From SIG673 sp045653945 (GTDB lineage: Bacteria; Bacillota; Clostridia; Oscillospirales; CAG-272): DNA of 64,000 bases. Below, piece after piece: positions 24,413 through 33,738 of this stretch. Numbering within the stretch: position 1 is the first letter of the stretch; each line of letters opens with the position of its first letter. The stretch is taken from contig JAZOML010000004.1 of assembly GCA_045653945.1 (NCBI GenBank), forward strand, positions 1-64,000, in the 5' to 3' direction. The position numbers and the translations under genes are program-made. The notes beneath the pieces are model-generated. The model did not search any database, had not been told where the DNA came from, and worked only from the letters and a program-made list of their open reading frames with translations.

Positions 24413-26299
24413 TTATAATTTAAAAATTTCTCCCTCAGTATCGCTTGGCATTCTCCAAACTGACGGGGTGAGCGCAACATTTCCAACTCTTACACCGTCG
24501 GGGGAACAGGAACGTTTGAACTGTTGCATCACAAATCGGCGGAAGAAAGTGGAGAGCCATTTAGATATAGTTTCTTCTCTGTATTTTTCAGCAAAAGCGA
24601 TTTTTGCCATACGGAAAATCTTCTCTGCGGTAAAGCCATAGCGGATAAAGTGATAAAGGAAAAAATCGTGAAGCTCATAAGGGCCTACAAGGTCCTCCGT
24701 AACCTGAACAATCTCTCCGTCCTTGGGCGGAATAAGCTCAGGGCTTACGGGTGTACCGAGGACATCATAAAAGATTTCCTTTAACTCGGAATTTCCGCAC
24801 GTATCCGCATAATAGCTTACAAGAATACGAACAAGAGTTTTCGGTACGTCGCAGTTTACACTGTACATTGACATATGGTCGCCGTTATAGGTTGCCCAAC
24901 CAAGTGCTGCCTCCGAAAGGTCGCCGGTACCGATTACAATGCCACCAACCTTATTGGCAACATCCATAAGCACCTGTGTTCTCTCTCGCGCCTGTGCATT
25001 TTCGTAGGTAACGTCAAAGTTATCAAGCTCGTGTCCTATATCTTTTAGGTGCTGTGTAACCGATGCGCCGATATTTATTTCTTTAAAATCAACACCAAGC
25101 ATTTCACACATTTTCTGCGCATTTGATTTGGTGCGTTTGGTTGTACCGAAGCACGGCAGGGTTATAGCGATTATATCGGTGCGAGGGCGCTTAAGTATAT
25201 CCATTGCACGCGCCATAACGATAAGCGCAAGAGTACTGTCAAGTCCTCCCGATATACCGATAACTATTTTCTTTGATCTTATATGCGAAACACGTCTTGC
25301 AAGGGCGTGAGCCTGAATATCAAGAATACGCTCACATCTTTTTTCCCTTTCCTCGCCGCAGACGGGCATAAAGGGATTATCAGAGATTACTCTACTGAGC
25401 TTAGTTTCCGTCTGGGCCTGTGTAAAAAAAACTGTTTCAAAGTCCCCCCTACCAACAAAGAGGTTATCCTTTATTCTATCGTGTGAAAGTATTTGAACGT
25501 CTATATCCGTAACAAGCATTTCGCTAACAAACGGTTTGCTTTCGGCAAGTACCTTGCCGTTTTCAGCTATGAGAGAATAACCTGAAAATGCTCCCTCGCT
25601 GCTTGACTCACCAATTCCCGCATTTGCGGTGATATAAGCGCAGTTAAGTCTGTCGGAGTGCATTTTTACGGTATCTCTTATCTTTTCTTCTCTGCCAACA
25701 AGCTCACTCTTTGCCATCGGACAAGCTATTACCGTAGCACCTTCAAGAGCAAGGTCAAGAGAGGGACTTTTAACCGCAAAGAGGTCATCGCCGATTTCAA
25801 CACCGACTGTAAATTCGGGATTTTGCTCGCAGGCGAAAATTTGCTTTTTACCAAAGGTAACAATCTCACCGCCAAGTGTAATTTCGGTATTGAAATCAGG
25901 AGCAGGTGTAAAATATCTGCCGTCATAATTTTCACCGCCGCAGGTAATAGCGGTTTTGGGGACTATTCCAAGAATACTGCCGTCGGTTATTACCGCTGCA
26001 CAGTTATATATTGCGCCGTTTTGAGCAAAAGGAAATCCCACTACTAGCAGGGTATCATATCCCCTTGTTGCCTCTCTGATTTTAAGAAGCGCTTTTTCGA
26101 CGCTTACAAGAAGTGCTCTATTTGATACAAGCTCGCCAACTGTATATGCAGTGATAGCCATTTCGGGCATTACAAGAAGCTTTACGTCCTTTTTTGCCGC
26201 TTCAATATAGCTTTCAATTATTACATCGGCGTTTTTGTCGCAATCCGCCACCTTTAAAACGGGGGATACGGATGCAACCTTAATAAATCCGTCTTTCAT
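24413..26299 (-). CDS. nadE: Glutamine-dependent NAD(+) synthetase
   Basis: Amidates deamido-NAD to NAD using ammonia from glutamine. It is 628 residues with two fused domains: an N-terminal nitrilase-type glutaminase (~1-290; Glu46 in MPEMAIT, the VPKTAIT lysine and the VIACPMAKS cysteine form the triad) and a C-terminal synthetase (~300-628; PP-loop GISGGLDST at ~345-353 and GTGDLSEAALGWATYNGDH). Both halves look complete. It starts 28 bp after potD with a GAAAGG site, so it may be read through from the polyamine operon. Confidence 0.95.
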   Translation of the reverse strand: MKDGFIKVASVSPVLKVADCDKNADVIIESYIEAAKKDVKLLVMPEMAITAYTVGELVSNRALLVSVEKALLKIREATRGYDTLLVVGFPFAQNGAIYNCAAVITDGSILGIVPKTAITCGGENYDGRYFTPAPDFNTEITLGGEIVTFGKKQIFACEQNPEFTVGVEIGDDLFAVKSPSLDLALEGATVIACPMAKSELVGREEKIRDTVKMHSDRLNCAYITANAGIGESSSEGAFSGYSLIAENGKVLAESKPFVSEMLVTDIDVQILSHDRIKDNLFVGRGDFETVFFTQAQTETKLSRVISDNPFMPVCGEEREKRCERILDIQAHALARRVSHIRSKKIVIGISGGLDSTLALIVMARAMDILKRPRTDIIAITLPCFGTTKRTKSNAQKMCEMLGVDFKEINIGASVTQHLKDIGHELDNFDVTYENAQARERTQVLMDVANKVGGIVIGTGDLSEAALGWATYNGDHMSMYSVNCDVPKTLVRILVSYYADTCGNSELKEIFYDVLGTPVSPELIPPKDGEIVQVTEDLVGPYELHDFFLYHFIRYGFTAEKIFRMAKIAFAEKYREETISKWLSTFFRRFVMQQFKRSCSPDGVRVGNVALTPSVWRMPSDTEGEIFKL

Positions 26300-26327
26300 A
26301 TTAAAGCCTTTCTTTTTTAGAAAAATT

Positions 26328-27560
26328 TTAATAATATTTTCTTCTTTTTCGATTAATTATATAGCGCACGGTAAAGAATGCCGCAATACCTAGCACAATA
26401 ACACCGCAGGTAATATATATTCCAAGATCTGCGACACCGCCCTCGTCAGAGCCTGAATCAATCTTGAGCTGCTCCCAGAGCGAATTTATCTTGACAAGCA
26501 TCTCATCATCAAAATTATGATAGTATTCAAGTCTGTAGCCGTCGGGAAATTTTGGAGCAAGGATATCCATGGCGCCCTCGTAAACCGATTCCATCTTTTC
26601 TCTATACTTTGAATCATTATTTACAAGGGTGTTCGGAGAAGCGTAATATGTGTATTCAGCGTTTGCCTTTCCAATTTCCTTTTCAAGCATGAAGTTGATA
26701 TACATTTCCGCTATTTCCTTATTTTCCGAGCCCTTGGGAATACACATAGCGTCGGCAAAAACGTTTGTTCCGCCCTCGGGAATATAGAATGCAAGATCCT
26801 CGTTTTCCTCGTACATTGTAAGGAAATCTCCAGCATAATACGGAGCTATCCAAGCACTACCTGTTTCCATTTTGTTGAATATCTCGTCCATAACGTATGC
26901 TTGGAGCAGAGGCTTTTGCACCTTTAAATCGTCAAGCGCCTTCTCCCATTCCGCCATATTGGTAGTGTTAAGGCTATATCCGTTTTTGCAAAGTGCAGTA
27001 CCAAAGGCATCGCGGGCGTTATTGAACTGAAGTATCTTACCTGCGTATTTTTCATTCCAGAGCAGATCCCAAGTGCCTATATCCGCCTCGTCTACATATT
27101 TAGTATTATAAATTATTCCAACAACGCCGACAAAATACGGAGCAGTATATTTTTGTTGCTCGTCATAATAGCGATTTAAATGAGTTTTGTCAACGTTTGC
27201 AATATTCGGGATATTGTTATAGTTTAGTGGCTCCAGCATTTCCTCGTCAATCATTCTTGCGATCATATAATCGGAGGGAATGATAACGTCATAAGACACA
27301 GCACCCGTCTTTATCTTATTATACATACTCTCGTTGGAGTCAAACATCATATAATTGACCTCAACGTCAAGTCCAAGTTCTCTGCAGTATGCTTCAAATT
27401 CGGCATTAACGTCGACACTGTCATCGCTGCCGTCGGAGATATATTCTCCCCAGTTATAGACGTTCAGAACGATTTTTTCACTTTCTCCGCAAGATGACGC
27501 AAATATTCCGAAAACCACTAAAAGAGCAGCCAAAAGAAGTAACAAAAATACCTTTTTCAT
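26328..27560 (-). CDS. potD: Spermidine/putrescine ABC transporter, substrate-binding lipoprotein
   Basis: 410 residues. The signal peptide ends in ASSC (Cys24). The mature part has the PotD opening LNVYNWGEYIS and the NVDKTHLN and YTAPYFVGVVGIIYNT strands typical of polyamine receptors. Unusually, the C-terminus adds a membrane helix (GIYITCGVIVLGIAAFFTVRY, ~378-400) and a basic tail (INRKRRKYY), so the receptor would be anchored at both ends. GGAGG precedes the start, which overlaps the potC stop. It captures the polyamine and delivers it to PotBC. Confidence 0.92.
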   Translation of the reverse strand: MKKVFLLLLLAALLVVFGIFASSCGESEKIVLNVYNWGEYISDGSDDSVDVNAEFEAYCRELGLDVEVNYMMFDSNESMYNKIKTGAVSYDVIIPSDYMIARMIDEEMLEPLNYNNIPNIANVDKTHLNRYYDEQQKYTAPYFVGVVGIIYNTKYVDEADIGTWDLLWNEKYAGKILQFNNARDAFGTALCKNGYSLNTTNMAEWEKALDDLKVQKPLLQAYVMDEIFNKMETGSAWIAPYYAGDFLTMYEENEDLAFYIPEGGTNVFADAMCIPKGSENKEIAEMYINFMLEKEIGKANAEYTYYASPNTLVNNDSKYREKMESVYEGAMDILAPKFPDGYRLEYYHNFDDEMLVKINSLWEQLKIDSGSDEGGVADLGIYITCGVIVLGIAAFFTVRYIINRKRRKYY

Positions 27561-28372
27561 TATTTGCCACCTCCGTTTCTCTGCTTTTTGTTTTCCCCAC
27601 TTTTACGCAGGTTAATTATAAGCATAAGCAAGAAGATTATTGCCATCATAAGCGTAAACAATGCGTATACATCAGGTGTAACCTTCTTCTTTGTCATCGT
27701 ATAGATATAAAGTGGAAGCGTCTGGAAGTCAATACCCGAGGTAAAGAGGCTTATAACAAAGTCATCAAGCGACATCGTAAACGCCATCATTGCCCCCGTT
27801 ATAACACCGGGGAGTATCTGGTGGAGTTCAACCTTAAAGAATGCCTGAAGCGGTGTGCAACCGAGGTCCATAGCTGCCTCGGGCAGGTGTCTGTCCATTT
27901 GGCGTAGCTTAGGAGTTACCGAAAGCATAACGTATGGCAAATTAAAGGTTGTATGAGCAATAAGCATTGTCCAGAACGAAAGTCTATTGGAAAATCCAAG
28001 AATACCACCAACAAAAACGAAAAGCAGCATCATAGAGATACCGGTTACAATTTCAGGGTTCATCATCGGAATATTTGTAACCGTATTTACCGTAGCTTTT
28101 ACATACTTATTTTTCATTTTGTGAAGTCCGACTGCCGCAAGAGTACCTATAACGGTAGCAAGTGCAGCCGAGCAAAATGCCAAAATTAAAGTATTACGTA
28201 ATGCAACAAACGCCTCTGCATTAGAAAATAACTCCTTATACCATTGCAACGAAAAGCCTGTAAAATTACCCGTACTGTTTGATGAGTTAAAGGAAAACAG
28301 CACCAAAACCACCATCGGTATATAAAGAATACCGAAAACTAAAATCATAAATGCTCTTGAGAGTGATTTCAT
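27560..28372 (-). CDS. potC: Spermidine/putrescine ABC transporter permease PotC
   Basis: 270 residues, six membrane helices. The EAA loop that contacts the ATPase is seen as LPEAAMDLGCTPLQAFFKVELHQILPGV. The N-terminus SRAFMILVFGILYIPMVVLVLFSFNSS matches PotC. It overlaps potB by 4 bp and potD by 1 bp. Confidence 0.93.
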   Translation of the reverse strand: MKSLSRAFMILVFGILYIPMVVLVLFSFNSSNSTGNFTGFSLQWYKELFSNAEAFVALRNTLILAFCSAALATVIGTLAAVGLHKMKNKYVKATVNTVTNIPMMNPEIVTGISMMLLFVFVGGILGFSNRLSFWTMLIAHTTFNLPYVMLSVTPKLRQMDRHLPEAAMDLGCTPLQAFFKVELHQILPGVITGAMMAFTMSLDDFVISLFTSGIDFQTLPLYIYTMTKKKVTPDVYALFTLMMAIIFLLMLIINLRKSGENKKQRNGGGK

Positions 28373-29232
28373 ATTAGTACACCTCCAGAGCTGTCATCAT
28401 CCGAGAACTTATTCATTATCGTTACTGAAATAAGAATAAGTATCATCATAACAAGTGAAATTGCCGCACCGACGTTTTGTGTGGCAGGGTTATTTATTTG
28501 TCTTTCTATGGTATCACCGATAAGCTCCTTTGTACCGCCACCGAGCTTTTGGGAAATATAGAACGTGCTGATAGATGGAACAAAAACCATAGTAATTCCC
28601 GAAATAATACCGGGAACTGAAAGAGGGAGCGTTACCTTAAAGTGAGCTGAAAGTCTATGACAGCCAAGGTCATACGCAGCCTCGATAAGTTTATCGTCCT
28701 GCTTAGTCATAACGGAATATATAGGAAGCACCATATAAGGGAAAAAGTCGTATACCATACCGAAAATAACCGCACCGGACGTTCCGATTATATGCACAGA
28801 CCAATCCTCGTTTATAGAGCTTAAAATACCGTTAAGAAGTCCACCGTCATCAAGAAGTGCCATAAGTGAATAGGTACGGATAAGCAGGTTCATCCACATA
28901 GGTATCATAAGTAGCATTATAAGGAGTCCCTGTCTTTTTGCAGGAGCTCTCGATATTACAAAAGCAAGTGGATATCCGATAATAAGACATATAATCGTCG
29001 CTAAAAATGCATAGCAAACCGAGGTAAAAAACGTACCTGCGTGGTCGCCAAGCGCAAGAATATTAGAAAAGGTAAAGTTTCCCTCCGAATCAGAAAAAGC
29101 AAAAACGCATACAAAAATAAGTGGAAGGACTACGAATAGCACCATCCATACGATATGTGGCACTGTTGCTATTTCAGAGAATATCGGAAGCTTCACTCTT
29201 TTCTTTTCGGAAAAAGGTGCAGCTTTATTCAT
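28369..29232 (-). CDS. potB: Spermidine/putrescine ABC transporter permease PotB
   Basis: 287 residues, six helices. The EAA loop reads LIEAAYDLGCHRLSAHFKVTLPLSVPG, and MWMNLLIRTYS is typical of PotB. Pairs with PotC to form the channel. It overlaps potA by 8 bp. Confidence 0.93.
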   Translation of the reverse strand: MNKAAPFSEKKRVKLPIFSEIATVPHIVWMVLFVVLPLIFVCVFAFSDSEGNFTFSNILALGDHAGTFFTSVCYAFLATIICLIIGYPLAFVISRAPAKRQGLLIMLLMIPMWMNLLIRTYSLMALLDDGGLLNGILSSINEDWSVHIIGTSGAVIFGMVYDFFPYMVLPIYSVMTKQDDKLIEAAYDLGCHRLSAHFKVTLPLSVPGIISGITMVFVPSISTFYISQKLGGGTKELIGDTIERQINNPATQNVGAAISLVMMILILISVTIMNKFSDDDSSGGVLI

Positions 29233-30355
29233 CTTCTTCTACCTCCTCGGCATCTGAAAGATGCTCAAGCTCGTCGGAGAACGACGAGTAGTCGCCAAAC
29301 ATACCCGAATATTCGGATTTCTTCATAACGTGGATAGCATCAGGCTCAATATAAATTCCAACCTCCGAATCAGGCTCAACGTAATCCGTCGCCTGAATCA
29401 TCCACTTAAAGCCTTTAATATCGCAAATGATTTCGTAATAGTCGCCCTTGAAGGTGAGCTGAGTTATTTTTCCCTTAAGCATACCCTTTTCAATCGGAAC
29501 TATATCAATATCCTCGGGTCGTACAACGATATCAACCGCCTCGTTCTTTGCAAAGCCCTTATCAAGGCAATCAAAGGTATGACCTGCAAATTTAGCCTTA
29601 TTATCCGCAAGCATAACGCCATCGAGGATATTACTTTCGCCGATAAAGTCGGCTACAAATGCGTTTATCGGCTCGTTATATATATCAGTAGGAGTGCCAA
29701 TCTGCTGAATTTTACCGTTTGCCATAACGACAACGGTATCAGACATAGATAGAGCCTCCTCCTGGTCGTGGGTAACAAAAATAAAGGTAATTCCTGTTAA
29801 ATGCTGAATATTCTTCAGCTCGTTTTGCATATCCTTACGGAGCTTTAAGTCAAGAGCTCCGAGAGGTTCATCAAGAAGAAGAACCTTTGGTCTGTTAACA
29901 AGAGCGCGTGCAATAGCAACTCTTTGCTGCTGACCGCCAGAAAGTCTTTCGGTGCTTCTCTTTTCAAAGCCGACAAGGTTTACCATTTTAAGAGCATCCT
30001 TTACTCTTACCGAAATTTCCTCATCGGGAATTTTCTTTTGGCGCAAACCAAACGCTATGTTCTCATAGACGTTTAGATGTGGAAAAAGAGCGTACTTTTG
30101 GAAAACCGTATTAAGCTCACGCTTATATGCGGGTACGTCGTTAATTCTTACGCCGTCAAAAAGAACGTCGCCCGAATCAGCAGTTTCAAAGCCTGCAATA
30201 ATTCGTAGCATTGTAGTTTTGCCGCAACCCGAGGGTCCAAGCAGGGTGACGAACTCGTTGTCGTGAATATCAAGGCTGATTTCACTTAGCACCTGTTCAC
30301 CGTTAAATTCCTTGCAAATAGCTTTTAATTCAACTATTTTTTTGTTTTTGTCCAT
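29225..30355 (-). CDS. potA: Spermidine/putrescine ABC transporter ATP-binding protein
   Basis: 376 residues. Walker A GPSGCGKT (40-47), signature LSGGQQQR (138-145), Walker B LLLDEP (159-164) and the switch His in FVTHDQEEAL. After ~240 a TOBE-type regulatory domain follows, ending in an acidic tail (DAEEVEEDE). First gene of potABCD. The transcript carries a ~178-nt leader (30356-30533). Confidence 0.94.
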   Translation of the reverse strand: MDKNKKIVELKAICKEFNGEQVLSEISLDIHDNEFVTLLGPSGCGKTTMLRIIAGFETADSGDVLFDGVRINDVPAYKRELNTVFQKYALFPHLNVYENIAFGLRQKKIPDEEISVRVKDALKMVNLVGFEKRSTERLSGGQQQRVAIARALVNRPKVLLLDEPLGALDLKLRKDMQNELKNIQHLTGITFIFVTHDQEEALSMSDTVVVMANGKIQQIGTPTDIYNEPINAFVADFIGESNILDGVMLADNKAKFAGHTFDCLDKGFAKNEAVDIVVRPEDIDIVPIEKGMLKGKITQLTFKGDYYEIICDIKGFKWMIQATDYVEPDSEVGIYIEPDAIHVMKKSEYSGMFGDYSSFSDELEHLSDAEEVEEDE

Positions 30356-30533
30356 TTCTTTCTCTCCTGAACCTTAATTGATTTTTTTGAAGAGTCTTGC
30401 TCTCTTCTATCCTGCGAAAAAAAACGCCGTTTTTTGACGAAAACAAATTCGCGAGGACACACGCCCATTAACCGTCAGCGTATTAGGAACTCAGGGTAAA
30501 CTTCCCTTTATAATAATTAATATAAAATTAATC
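30356..30533 (-). promoter_or_regulatory. Long 5' leader of the pot operon
   Basis: Between the predicted start site and the potA ATG lie several small inverted repeats: AGGG/CCCT near 30492-30506, GACG/CGTC enclosing a GC-rich core (about 30440-30480) and GAAGAG/CTCTTC near 30390-30410. There is no U-tailed terminator and no known riboswitch pattern that I recognise, so any regulatory role is speculative. Confidence 0.3.
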
Positions 30534-30539
30534 AAGCAT

Positions 30540-30568
30540 ATTATAACAAAAAATTATTTCATTTGCAA
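30540..30568 (-). promoter_or_regulatory. Promoter of potABCD
   Basis: TTGCAA (30568-30563) and TATAAT (30545-30540), 17-nt spacer, minus strand. Confidence 0.7.
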
Positions 30569-30613
30569 GTATTTTTTAAAATTTATGCCAAATATTTTTT
30601 TATCTTTTGACAA

Positions 30614-30653
30614 AAAGCACCCCGTAGCGCATTTTTTTGCTACGGGGTGCTTT
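30614..30653 (-). terminator. Strong terminator of the azlD-ending operon
   Basis: A 15-bp perfect stem (AAAGCACCCCGTAGC / GCTACGGGGTGCTTT) with a 10-nt loop, followed by TTTTT on the minus strand. Between it and azlD (30654-30779) are only short broken reading frames, one ending NPEFTVEAYKIEK, that may be remnants of a small gene. Confidence 0.85.
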
Positions 30654-30779
30654 GTTTTATTTTTCAATTTTGTAGGCTTCTACTGTAAATTCAGGGTTTT
30701 CGTAGCCTTTTCAACTATACGAAACGGCTTAGGTTTAGTATCACTAGCTTTACAGCAAAGTTCACTTATTGTATTCCTT

Positions 30780-31091
30780 TTATATCAAAAAATTTAACAC
30801 CAAAAGGTTTGTAGCTATAGCCGCAAGCACGCAAACAATAACCGGGCATTTAAAATACGCAAGAATTGCCGCTACGCCACCTCCGATAAGTCCTATGTAG
30901 AAGCGATTCTCGTCAACCGAAAAAATACCGGGGAAAATAAGTGCAGCCATTGCTGTATAAGGGATAAGCTTTAAGAATTTTTCAGTTTTTCTTCCAAGCT
31001 TGATTTTACCTATAATAAATGCGGGGAGCATTCTCGGAACGTATGTTACAAGTGCCATAAGCAGCACTAATGCTATAATTTCAGTTCTCAT
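30780..31091 (-). CDS. azlD: AzlD-type branched-chain amino acid transport protein
   Basis: 103 residues from ATG 31091, which follows AGGAGGTGC. Three to four membrane helices and the family pattern TYVPRMLPAFIIGKI. Works with AzlC as an exporter of branched-chain amino acids or analogues. It overlaps azlC by 11 bp. Confidence 0.88.
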   Translation of the reverse strand: MRTEIIALVLLMALVTYVPRMLPAFIIGKIKLGRKTEKFLKLIPYTAMAALIFPGIFSVDENRFYIGLIGGGVAAILAYFKCPVIVCVLAAIATNLLVLNFLI

Positions 31092-31803
31092 TTTGCACCT
31101 CCTCGCCTTTTTCCTCCAAATCAACGAAGAAAACACCGGCAAAAGCGCAAACGAGTGTTGAGATTATAAGACTATAAGCTCCCGACATAACAAGCGAAAG
31201 CAGGCAGTTCATAACCGCTGTTACAACAACAAGTAAAAAGAGCTTTAAATTTTTCTTGATATTCGGCACAAGAAGTCCCAAAAACATAGCGTAAAGGGCA
31301 ATTCCGAGGCTCATTTCCACCTTTTCGGGCAAAAATCCTACCGCAAACGCACCGATTGCCGTGCCGCCTACCCAAGCAAGATAGTGTGTTACTCCGAGTG
31401 AAGCGAAAAACCAAAACGAGCATTTCCTACCCTTTTGCGAGGTAATTACCGCAAAGGATTCATCGGTAACGTAAAATCCGAGAAAGAGCTTTTTGAAAAA
31501 GCCAACCTTTTCGGTTTGTTCAAAAACACAGGTACTCATTATTACGTGTCGCAAATTTATCATAAATGTAGCGATAACCATAGCCAGTAGCATTGCGCCT
31601 TCTTTATAAAGTCCAATAGTCATCATTTGTGATGAGCCTGCAAAAACGGCAAAGGACATAAATACAGTTTCGGCAATATTAAAGCCTGCATCTCCTGCCA
31701 TTACGGCAAATGCCATACCAACAGGAATAAACCCGAGCACAATAGGTACTGCGGCTCTCATTCCATCTATAATATCACTTAAAATATGATTACTGTTTTT
31801 CAT
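31081..31803 (-). CDS. azlC: AzlC-type branched-chain amino acid exporter
   Basis: 240 residues, about seven helices. Family features: GMRAAVPIVLGFIPVGMAFAVMA, the FAGSSQMM motif and the NLRHVIMS motif. It overlaps the YbaK gene by 14 bp and azlD by 11 bp. Confidence 0.92.
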   Translation of the reverse strand: MKNSNHILSDIIDGMRAAVPIVLGFIPVGMAFAVMAGDAGFNIAETVFMSFAVFAGSSQMMTIGLYKEGAMLLAMVIATFMINLRHVIMSTCVFEQTEKVGFFKKLFLGFYVTDESFAVITSQKGRKCSFWFFASLGVTHYLAWVGGTAIGAFAVGFLPEKVEMSLGIALYAMFLGLLVPNIKKNLKLFLLVVVTAVMNCLLSLVMSGAYSLIISTLVCAFAGVFFVDLEEKGEEVQNEN

Positions 31804-32275
31804 CTTCTCTCCAACCCTTGCAAACGTCTATCCATTTTTCAACGTTTCCGTATTTGCAAAGCTCGTTTGCCGTCATTTTTATAGCTGAGTGCGAGCTTCC
31901 TGCTGCAGGGAAAAAGTACTCAAAGCGCTTAAGCGACTCATCTGCAAAAACTCTTACCCCTTCGTTTACCGCAAACGGGCAAACACCACCCGGAGCGTGT
32001 CCCACAAGAGCTTCAACCTCATCATAGGGTATCATAGTTGCCTTTTCGGAAAATTCATCCTTAAAGCGTCGGTTATCAATCTTTCCGTCGCCTGCTGCAA
32101 CTATTAGTATCGGCCCGCTTGACAGCTTACAGGAAATGGTTTTTGCAATCCTTTGCTCCTCGCAGCCTAGCGCTGCCGCTGCCTGCGCTACCGTTGCGGT
32201 ATCCGCAACAAATTCTATTACTTTGTTTTCGCTTCCTACTGAAGCAAGATATTCTTTAACTTTTTTTACTGACAT
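31790..32275 (-). CDS. YbaK/ProX-family aminoacyl-tRNA deacylase
   Basis: 161 residues, a free-standing editing domain that hydrolyses mischarged tRNA (typically Cys-, Ala- or Pro-tRNA). The conserved lysine lies in IAKTISCKL; GHAPGGVCPF is the GxxPGxxxPF signature, here with HAPGG. It sits in an operon with amino-acid exporters, which suggests a shared role in coping with misused or excess amino acids; this is inference. Confidence 0.88.
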   Translation of the reverse strand: MSVKKVKEYLASVGSENKVIEFVADTATVAQAAAALGCEEQRIAKTISCKLSSGPILIVAAGDGKIDNRRFKDEFSEKATMIPYDEVEALVGHAPGGVCPFAVNEGVRVFADESLKRFEYFFPAAGSSHSAIKMTANELCKYGNVEKWIDVCKGWREDEKQ

Positions 32276-32277
32276 AA

Positions 32278-33738
32278 TTATATTTTCCTTGCTCTATGTT
32301 GCTTTTTATATCTCGGCGCATCGGTTACGGTAAAGCGAAGTCTGTATTCCTCCGCAAATTTTTCCGCATAAGAGCCTGATTTACCGAAAATAGTCATTTC
32401 CTTTGCGCCCTCAAATACTCTACCACCTACAAATTGTATCGTATCGGGCAGGTAAACCTCCTTCAAGCTCTTACAACCTTCAAAGGCGAAGTTACCAAGC
32501 TCGTAGCATCCATCGGGCACTTCCAGTCTTTCAAGTGAAGTACAACCGTTAAAACAGTAGTCGGCAAGGGACTCAAGTCCCTCTTCAAGCGTAACCTCTT
32601 TAAGAATATTGCAATTTTTAAATGCCGCCTCGCCTATCCTCTTACAGCTTGACGGAATATATACCTTTTCTAGCGAATAGCACTCGCCAAAGGCATTATC
32701 CTCTATCTCCTCTATTCCGTCAGGCAAAACAAGTTCGGTAATTCCGCTTGAATAAAAAGCAAATGAAGATATTTTCTTAACTCCCTGAGGTATTGTGATT
32801 TGGGAGGCAGGACAAAATGCAAACGCTTCTTTTTCAATCTCATTTACACCTGCAGGAATAATAATTTTCTCACAGTTTTTTGCCTTTTTAAATGCCTGAG
32901 CACATATTTTGGTAACCTCGGTTGGTATGATTATTTCAACGGAAAGTCCGCTGTATCTACGTAGCTCACCATTTTTGATATCAAAGTCAGCCTCAGAAAG
33001 CTCACGCTCCTCGCCGCTTCGTATGTTTTCCTCAAGAAAGCCTGCGTGAATATATGTACGCTTTAAATACTCCGCATCTCCCTTGAACGGATAACGTATT
33101 CTCTGTCGCATTCCCTCAAGTGAAATTTTACCGTCATAAAGCACCTTCATATTAAAACCGGAGCGTTCCATTTCATAGTTTGCTCTACCGTCGCCGTCGA
33201 CAAGTACGTCAATTGACGGAATACTTTTTATTACCGCAGGCTCATCAATCTGAAAATTAAGGCTATCCATTAGCGTATCAATGGATTTTGCATCGGAAAA
33301 ATCGCCCTTTGAAATTTTCTTGCGTTTCGCTTGCGATATAAACATAAGTACAAAGAATATTAATGTAGAAGCAATGCCTATCGCACCAAAAAGAACAATC
33401 TTTATTAACGCTTCATCATCGCCAAGTGCAAGATACGATATCAAATAAAGTCCGACAAGAACTAAGAACGGCAGTAAAGTGGCAAATAGAATTTTAAAAT
33501 TGTGAAAACCGTTAAATTTTCGTTGTCTTGCCGCAATTTTTGAAAAACAAGAATCACAGAATCTCCTTCTTAAAATACCACAAGGGTTTTCAAGGTTGCG
33601 CTTGATAACATTATCGCCCTCACCCTCCTTTAACACCTTATGCTCGGTAACAAAATAATCCTTAATAAAACGAGCAGGTCTTCCACATTTACAAAGCGAG
33701 GTTCTTTTAATTTGAATTTCGTCTTGAATATTATCCAT
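32278..33738 (-). CDS. Zinc-ribbon, membrane-spanning leucine-rich-repeat (LRR_5) protein
   Basis: 486 residues. N-terminal Cys motifs (CKCG ~16-19 and CDSC ~61-64) look like a zinc ribbon. Two membrane helices follow (~83-107, ~113-135). A middle domain (~145-270) contains a short acidic and charged stretch. The C-terminal half (~275-470) is a run of BspA-like LRR_5 units (e.g. VTKICAQAFKKAKNCEKIII, VKKISSFAFYSSGITELVL, IEEIEDNAFGECYSLEKVY). The combination suggests a membrane scaffold with its LRR domain in the cytoplasm or outside; direction is unclear. The start overlaps the stop of the upstream gene by 1 bp. Confidence 0.7.
   Translation of the reverse strand: MDNIQDEIQIKRTSLCKCGRPARFIKDYFVTEHKVLKEGEGDNVIKRNLENPCGILRRRFCDSCFSKIAARQRKFNGFHNFKILFATLLPFLVLVGLYLISYLALGDDEALIKIVLFGAIGIASTLIFFVLMFISQAKRKKISKGDFSDAKSIDTLMDSLNFQIDEPAVIKSIPSIDVLVDGDGRANYEMERSGFNMKVLYDGKISLEGMRQRIRYPFKGDAEYLKRTYIHAGFLEENIRSGEERELSEADFDIKNGELRRYSGLSVEIIIPTEVTKICAQAFKKAKNCEKIIIPAGVNEIEKEAFAFCPASQITIPQGVKKISSFAFYSSGITELVLPDGIEEIEDNAFGECYSLEKVYIPSSCKRIGEAAFKNCNILKEVTLEEGLESLADYCFNGCTSLERLEVPDGCYELGNFAFEGCKSLKEVYLPDTIQFVGGRVFEGAKEMTIFGKSGSYAEKFAEEYRLRFTVTDAPRYKKQHRARKI

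Noticed and set aside
30654..30779. A small gene between azlD and its terminator (ending NPEFTVEAYKIEK)
   Set aside because: No start codon with a ribosome site opens the frame, and protein-like stretches are split between frames; at best a remnant.
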